NCBI RefSeq assembly: GCF_004210375.1
Contig: NC_134827.1
Coordinates: forward strand, 103,153,285 to 103,217,284
Source of the DNA: Tachypleus tridentatus
Taxonomy: Eukaryota > Arthropoda > Merostomata > Xiphosura > Limulidae
Length of the DNA stretch: 64,000 nucleotides
Reading direction: 5' to 3'
Shown here piece after piece: positions 61,011-64,000 of the stretch. The translations under genes and the position numbers were made by a program. A model generated the notes under the pieces. The model had not been told where the DNA came from. It did no database searches and was given only the letters and a program-made list of their open reading frames with translations. Position 1 is the first letter of the stretch. Every line of letters starts with the position of its first letter.

Positions 61011-61429
61011 CGGTCGTGGCCTACTGTTTAACTTGTCTTCCGGTCGTGGCCTACTGTTTAACTTGTCTTCCGGTCGTGGCCTACTATTTAACTTGTCTTC
61101 CGGTCGTGGCCTACTGTTTAACTTGTCTTCCGGTCGTGGCCTACTGTTTAACTTGTCTTCCGGTCGTGGCCTACTATTTAACTTGTCTTCCGGTCGTGGG
61201 CTACTGTTTAACTTGTCTTCCGGTCGTGGCCTACTGTTTAACTTGTCTTCCGGTTGTGGGCTACTGTTTAACTTGTCTTCCGGTCGTGGCCTACTGTTTA
61301 ATTTGTGTTCCGGTCGTGGCCTACTGTTTAACTTGTCTTCCGGTCGTGGGCTACTGTTTAACTTGTCTTCCGGTTGTGGCCTGCTGCTTAACTTGACTTC
61401 CGGTCGTGGGCTACTGTTTAACTTGTCTA
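61011..61429. repeat. 30-bp minisatellite, 14 units
   Basis: CGGTCGTGGSCTACTGTTTA followed by ACTTGTCTTC recurs at exact 30-bp steps from 61011 to 61401. Variants are GGC/GGG, CTACTG/CTACTA, GTCG/GTTG and one ACTTGACTTC. Since 30 is divisible by 3, all frames lacking a stop in one unit stay open. A plus-strand frame at 60883-61437 therefore reads 184 codons with a decapeptide repeat (SGRGLLFNLS), and another at 60947-61396 repeats PVVAYCLTCL. I see no splice, domain or composition argument for either being translated. Two open frames in the same repeat is the expected by-product. Confidence 0.97.
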
Positions 61430-61627
61430 GACAGTGAATTGAAAGCTTACTAGTGGCGCCATAAGATTACTGCCATTCAGACCTTACTGTTCGATCAAAC
61501 AACCTGTGAGCTGGTGTCTGGCGGTGCTGTACACTTCCTATATTCCATTTAACGTACTATGTCATAAATAAGGAGGGCTACGCTCAGATACCCTTTGTTC
61601 AGGTCTGCGTGAAAATTCTATCCTAAT
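61430..61627. other. unique spacer between minisatellites
   Basis: About 200 bp of non-repetitive sequence including GGCGCC near 61455. No gene or SINE recognised. Confidence 0.4.
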
Positions 61628-62017
61628 CATCTTCTTACCATATGAAACTATAGAAACGGATCGAATCATCTTCTTGCCATATGAAACTATAGAAACGGAT
61701 CGAATCATCTTCTTGCCATATGAAACTATAGAAACGGATCGAATCATCTTCTTGCCATATGAAACTATAGAAACGGATCGAATCATCTTCTTGCCATATG
61801 AAACTATAGAAACGGATCGAATCATCTTCTTGCCATATGAAACTATAGAAACGGATCGAATCATCTTCTTGCCATATGAAACTATAGAAACGGATCGAAT
61901 CATCTTCTTGCCATATGAAACTATAGAAACGGATCGAATCATCTTCTTGCCATATGAAACTATAGAAACGGATCGAATCATCTTCTTGCCATATGAAACT
62001 ATAGAAACGGATCGAAT
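61628..62017. repeat. 39-bp minisatellite, 10 units
   Basis: CATCTTCTTGCCATATGAAA then CTATAGAAACGGATCGAAT repeats ten times at exact 39-bp steps (61628 to 61979). The first unit has TTACC for TTGCC; the remaining nine look identical. The unit length is a multiple of three with no stop in one frame on each strand, so open frames occur on both strands (13-residue repeats, MIRSVSIVSYGKK on minus, YETIETDRIIFLP on plus). Such dual openness argues against coding. Confidence 0.98.
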
Positions 62018-62337
62018 CATTCGACCAAGAAAGGCGTCATTTGGCAGACCTTCGCTGTACTATTTTAGGGTTAACTTCAGTCGTCTGCGTGTGAGTTTCA
62101 TTTCTTCCTTTAGGAATCGACTTTGAGAGGTAAAATAGCCAAAAGTTTTCGCTTCGATAAGTTAGAAGTTGAGGAATTTTGAGTAAGGTTTTCTTCTAAA
62201 GAAACGAATACCAAAGAGAGTGTGCTTGTTTTTTCAGAGGGGGGACTTACTATCAACTTTGCACCATCTGGTAAGAGTACTGACGGCCATCTGCTAACGA
62301 TGAAAAACACAATTGAGAACATTGGGTTGTTTCTGAA
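62018..62337. other. unique non-coding DNA
   Basis: No repeat or recognisable coding block. A minus-strand open frame at 62110-62355 overlaps a plus-strand frame at 62222-62458, neither with a known motif. Confidence 0.35.
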
Positions 62338-62582
62338 GCTCGCGCAGAGGTACATGACGGCTACCTGCGTTACTCATCCTTGGTTTAGAAGAGATGGACC
62401 AGAAGGAAGACAGCTGGCCAACATTACCCACTTTGACAGTTCGTTTCATTATTATTAATTTACCAACGAAAAGTATATTTGGTGATCATATTATAACACA
62501 CCGAGTACTTTCGGTGACGGGTTTCGAACTCAAGACCAGCATATTCCAAGTCGAGTACCCTGACCATCAGGTCATGCCAGCT
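62338..62582 (-). repeat. SINE family B, diverged
   Basis: Tail-to-head order on plus: CTCGCGCAGAGGTACATGA, CGGCTACCTGCGTTACTC, AAGGAAGACAGCTGGCCAAC, TTTACCAACGAAAAGTATAT, ATTATAACACACCGAG, GGTGACGGGTTTCGAACTC (B-box reversed) and head end CATCAGGTCATGCCAG. Family order is kept but identity is low. Confidence 0.7.
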
Positions 62583-62994
62583 TCCGGTTGAGAAGTTAAA
62601 AAACATAAGCATTTTATTCAGATAATTCATCGAATGTTTTGTAACATTTGTTCCACCGCCAGTGACACCTGGAACAAGCATGGTGTATTCACACATATCA
62701 AATGTGTAAAACTTTTACCGACGTTGGGGAACATAATACATAGACAAGGACCGGGGAAAGAAATTAAGGAACGTTAATCATGAGTTTCACCAAAGATAAT
62801 CAAAAAATTAAGTAATTAGAAATTATGGCAATCGTTTATACGTAAACAATAGTAAATACAAAACAAGTGGTAGTTTCGGAAAAATTAACATCAGAGTGAT
62901 AGTTGTTTGTTGTCGTATTGATTAAAACAATTTAAGTTGGAAGAATTAATGTTCATTATTTATATCATGAATAATTAGAAGGCTTAAGAAAAGG
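62583..62994. other. AT-rich non-coding DNA
   Basis: AT-rich unique sequence leading into the 40-bp array. No feature recognised. Confidence 0.4.
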
Positions 62995-64000
62995 TTAAAG
63001 GTCAGTAGATCTAGCTGTATTCATGATAAAGTAGTTAAAGGTAGGTAGATCCAGTTGTATGGATGATAAAGTAGTTAAAGGTTTGTAGATCCAGTTGTGT
63101 TGATGATAAAGTAGTTAAATGTAGGTAGATCCAGCTGTATTGATGATAAAGTAGTTAAAGGTAAGTAGATCCAGTTGTATTGATGATAAAGTAGTTAAAG
63201 GTAAGTAGATCCCGTTGTATTGATGATAAAGTAGTTAAAGATAAGTAGATCCAGTTGTATTGATGATAAAGTAGTTAAAGATAGGTAGATCCAGTTGTAT
63301 GGATGATAAAGTAGTTAAAGGTAAGTAGATCCCGTTGTATTGATGATAAAGTAGTTAAAGGTAAGTAGATCCAGTTGTATTGATGATAAAGTAGTTAAAG
63401 GTAAGTAGATCCAGTTGTATTGATGATAAAGTAGTTAAAGGTATGTAGATCCAATTGTATTGATGATAAAGTAGTTAAAGGTAAGTAGATCCAGTTGTAT
63501 TGATGATAAAGTAGTTAAAGGTAGGTAGATCCAGTTGTATGGATGATAAAGTAGTTAAAGGTAAGTAGATCCCGTTGTATTGATGATAAAGTAGTTAAAG
63601 GTATGTAGATCCAGTTGTGTTAATGATAAAGTAGTTAAAGGTAAGTAGATCCAGTTGTATTGATGATAAAGTAGTTAAATGTAGGTAGATCCAGCTGTAA
63701 TGATGATAAAGTAGTTAAAGGTAGGTAGATCCAGCTGTATTGATGATAAAGTAGTTAAAGGTATGTAGATCCAGTTGTATTGATGATAAAGTAGTTAAAG
63801 GTATGTAGATCCAGTTCTATTGATGACAAAGTAGTTAAAGGTATGTAGATCCAGTTGTGTTGATGATAAAGTAGTTAAAGGTATGTAGATCCAGTTCTAT
63901 TGATGACAAAGTAGTTAAAGGTATGTAGATCCAGTTGTGTTGATGACAAAGTAGTTAAAGGTAAGTAGATCCAGTTGTATTGATGATAAAGTAGTTAAAG
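62995..64000. repeat. 40-bp minisatellite, about 25 units, continues beyond the window
   Basis: GTAGTTAAAGGTAAGTAGAT then CCAGTTGTATTGATGATAAA recurs at exact 40-bp steps to the last base. Variants fall at few sites: GTAAGT/GTAGGT/GTATGT/GTTTGT, CCAGTTG/CCCGTTG, TTGATG/TGGATG, GTTGTG/GTTCTA, GATAAA/GACAAA. Higher-order structure is visible: 63301-63360 equals 63541-63600 (240 bp apart), and between 63781 and 63960 two unit types alternate with an 80-bp period. No length change was noticed. Confidence 0.98.

Noticed and set aside
61562-62126. Open frames of about 150 codons on both strands with 13-residue repeats
   Set aside because: They are a consequence of the 39-bp unit length. Simultaneous openness on both strands argues against coding.

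Overview
The window looks like non-coding, repeat-dominated animal nuclear DNA. There is no bacterial-style gene organisation. It carries tRNA-derived SINEs with Pol III A/B boxes, Penelope-like retroelement debris, a hAT-like non-autonomous element and six tandem-repeat families. The SINEs resemble families I associate with chelicerates, possibly horseshoe crabs; that is recollection, not a search. I find no convincing intact protein gene.

Layout. Positions 1-9548 are an AT-rich left flank. It holds two old SINE remnants (146-256, 1341-1445), a 110-bp minisatellite (2238-3540), a 59-codon minus-strand open frame resembling the C-terminus of the DEAD-box RNA helicase UAP56/DDX39B (5288-5467), a broken Penelope-like reverse transcriptase (6181-6690), a hAT-like MITE (8193-8443), and two copies of a short Penelope-associated segment (6691-6775, 9383-9462), the second 86 bp from the satellite.

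Positions 9549-54504 are one head-to-tail satellite of about 800 copies of a 56-bp monomer. It is very homogeneous: almost all substitution variation sits at one T/C site. One stretch of 186 consecutive monomers has no net length change. The left edge is sharp and clean. The right edge degenerates over the last kilobase and runs into a 500-N gap (54505-55004).

Positions 55005-62994 are a SINE-dense right flank with three SINE families (called A, B and C here; A and C appear to be sisters), a hammerhead-ribozyme-like motif (55511-55560), a CpG-rich patch (58975-59480) and three minisatellites of 72, 30 and 39 bp. A fourth, of 40 bp, runs from 62995 off the window end.

No genes act together here. 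The window documents repeated tandem amplification and retroelement decay. The items most worth checking are the satellite's near one-site variation, its degenerate gap-side edge, the hammerhead-like motif, the UAP56-like fragment, the A/C SINE relationship and the splice-donor-like core of the 40-bp array.
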